A stretch of DNA of 64,000 bases from Psychroserpens jangbogonensis (GTDB taxonomy: Bacteria > Bacteroidota > Bacteroidia > Flavobacteriales > Flavobacteriaceae). The position numbers and the translations under genes are program-made. Shown in pieces: positions 63,770 to 64,000 of this stretch. The number at the start of each line of letters is the position of its first letter. The first letter of the stretch is position 1. The stretch is from positions 124,001 through 188,000 of the forward strand of contig NZ_JSWG01000012.1 in assembly GCF_000797465.1 (NCBI RefSeq). The letters are read 5' to 3'. Below the pieces are notes generated by a model. The model saw nothing but the letters and a program-made list of their open reading frames with translations. It was not told the DNA's origin and ran no database searches.

Positions 63770-64000
63770 ATGGTTATTCTTGAAATAACATTCTACGTAT
63801 TTATCGTTGTTGTAGGTATTCAAGTTTTTTTTTACGGAATTATTTTCAATAGCTTAACTAGGCATAAAATAGTTAAACCCAATCAAAAAAATATTTCAGT
63901 TTCAGTTATTGTTTGTGCTAAAAATGAAGCGGAAAATCTAAGAGAATTTTTACCATTGATTTTGGCTCAAGATTATTCTGATTTTGAAGTCATTCTAATT
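63770..64000 (+). CDS. Family 2 glycosyltransferase, 3' end beyond window
   Basis: 77 codons are visible from ATG 63770. A transmembrane helix (about 4-25) is followed by the opening of a GT-A fold: ISVSVIVCAKNEAENLREFL and AQDYSDFEVILI, the typical start of GT2 inverting glycosyltransferases that use nucleotide sugars. With an N-terminal membrane anchor, it would build a cell-surface glycan. The active-site DxD and C-terminal part lie outside. It follows the small Cys-rich gene after 6 bp. Confidence 0.85.
   Translation, partial: MVILEITFYVFIVVVGIQVFFYGIIFNSLTRHKIVKPNQKNISVSVIVCAKNEAENLREFLPLILAQDYSDFEVILI

Overview
The window is from a low-GC member of the Flavobacteriaceae (phylum Bacteroidetes). 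The evidence is the complete gldK-gldL-gldM-gldN set (type IX secretion and gliding motility), TonB-dependent receptors paired with small lipoproteins, exosortase F, a CPXCG-type small protein, promoters of the Bacteroidetes form TTG-N19-21-TAnnTTTG, and the virtual absence of Shine-Dalgarno sequences. It is ordinary chromosome: no transposases, phage genes or CRISPR arrays were seen, and the only RNA gene found is one initiator tRNA-Met. Genes cut by the window edges are a PLP-dependent decarboxylase at the left and a family 2 glycosyltransferase at the right.

Layout, 1-15.6 kb: decarboxylase end, a secreted NTF2-like protein, a TonB receptor/DUF4249 lipoprotein pair, an amidase with a possible coupled 42-residue ORF, a tandem-SYLF secreted protein, a membrane-anchored AraC regulator divergent from a membrane-bound class III nucleotide cyclase, tRNA-fMet with its own promoter and terminator, a secreted leucine-rich-repeat protein, CPXCG protein, ABC-F ATPase, DUF983 protein and a FAD oxidoreductase. 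15.7-24.2 kb, minus strand: topA, a degenerate ureohydrolase, then gldKLMN, which form the motor and core of type IX secretion. 24.4-25.6 kb: a small lipoprotein and a membrane protein.

25.7-34.8 kb, plus strand: miaB, a receiver-less sigma54 enhancer-binding protein, a lipoprotein with four 82-residue repeats, a small protein, lptE, a TPR protein with a TTG start, secG, then groES-groEL. The groES leader carries a near-consensus sigma54 -24/-12 element preceded by an imperfect palindrome, and a related palindrome overlaps the miaB promoter. With the sigma54 activator in the same cluster, this is the most interesting regulatory signal in the window. 34.9-39.8 kb: two tandem paralogous 806/808-residue secreted proteins with a TonB-plug-like module but no beta-barrel.

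39.8-43.7 kb, minus strand: an apparent metal-handling operon (HYC_CC_PP protein, an HMA-MauE-like fusion, a TonB receptor, a secreted HMA protein). 43.7-46.5 kb: exosortase F and its partner, a GAF-type methionine sulfoxide reductase and a MacB-like permease. 46.7-54.0 kb: purH and the cell-shape operon mreB-mreC-mreD-mrdA-rodA. 54.1-64 kb: valS, a DUF1573 protein, a retropepsin/PDZ protein, an aminotransferase coupled to murB, an ECF sigma/anti-sigma pair (sigma starts with TTG), an aquaporin, a small cysteine-rich membrane protein and the start of a glycosyltransferase. Rho-independent terminators separate most transcription units and several serve convergent genes.
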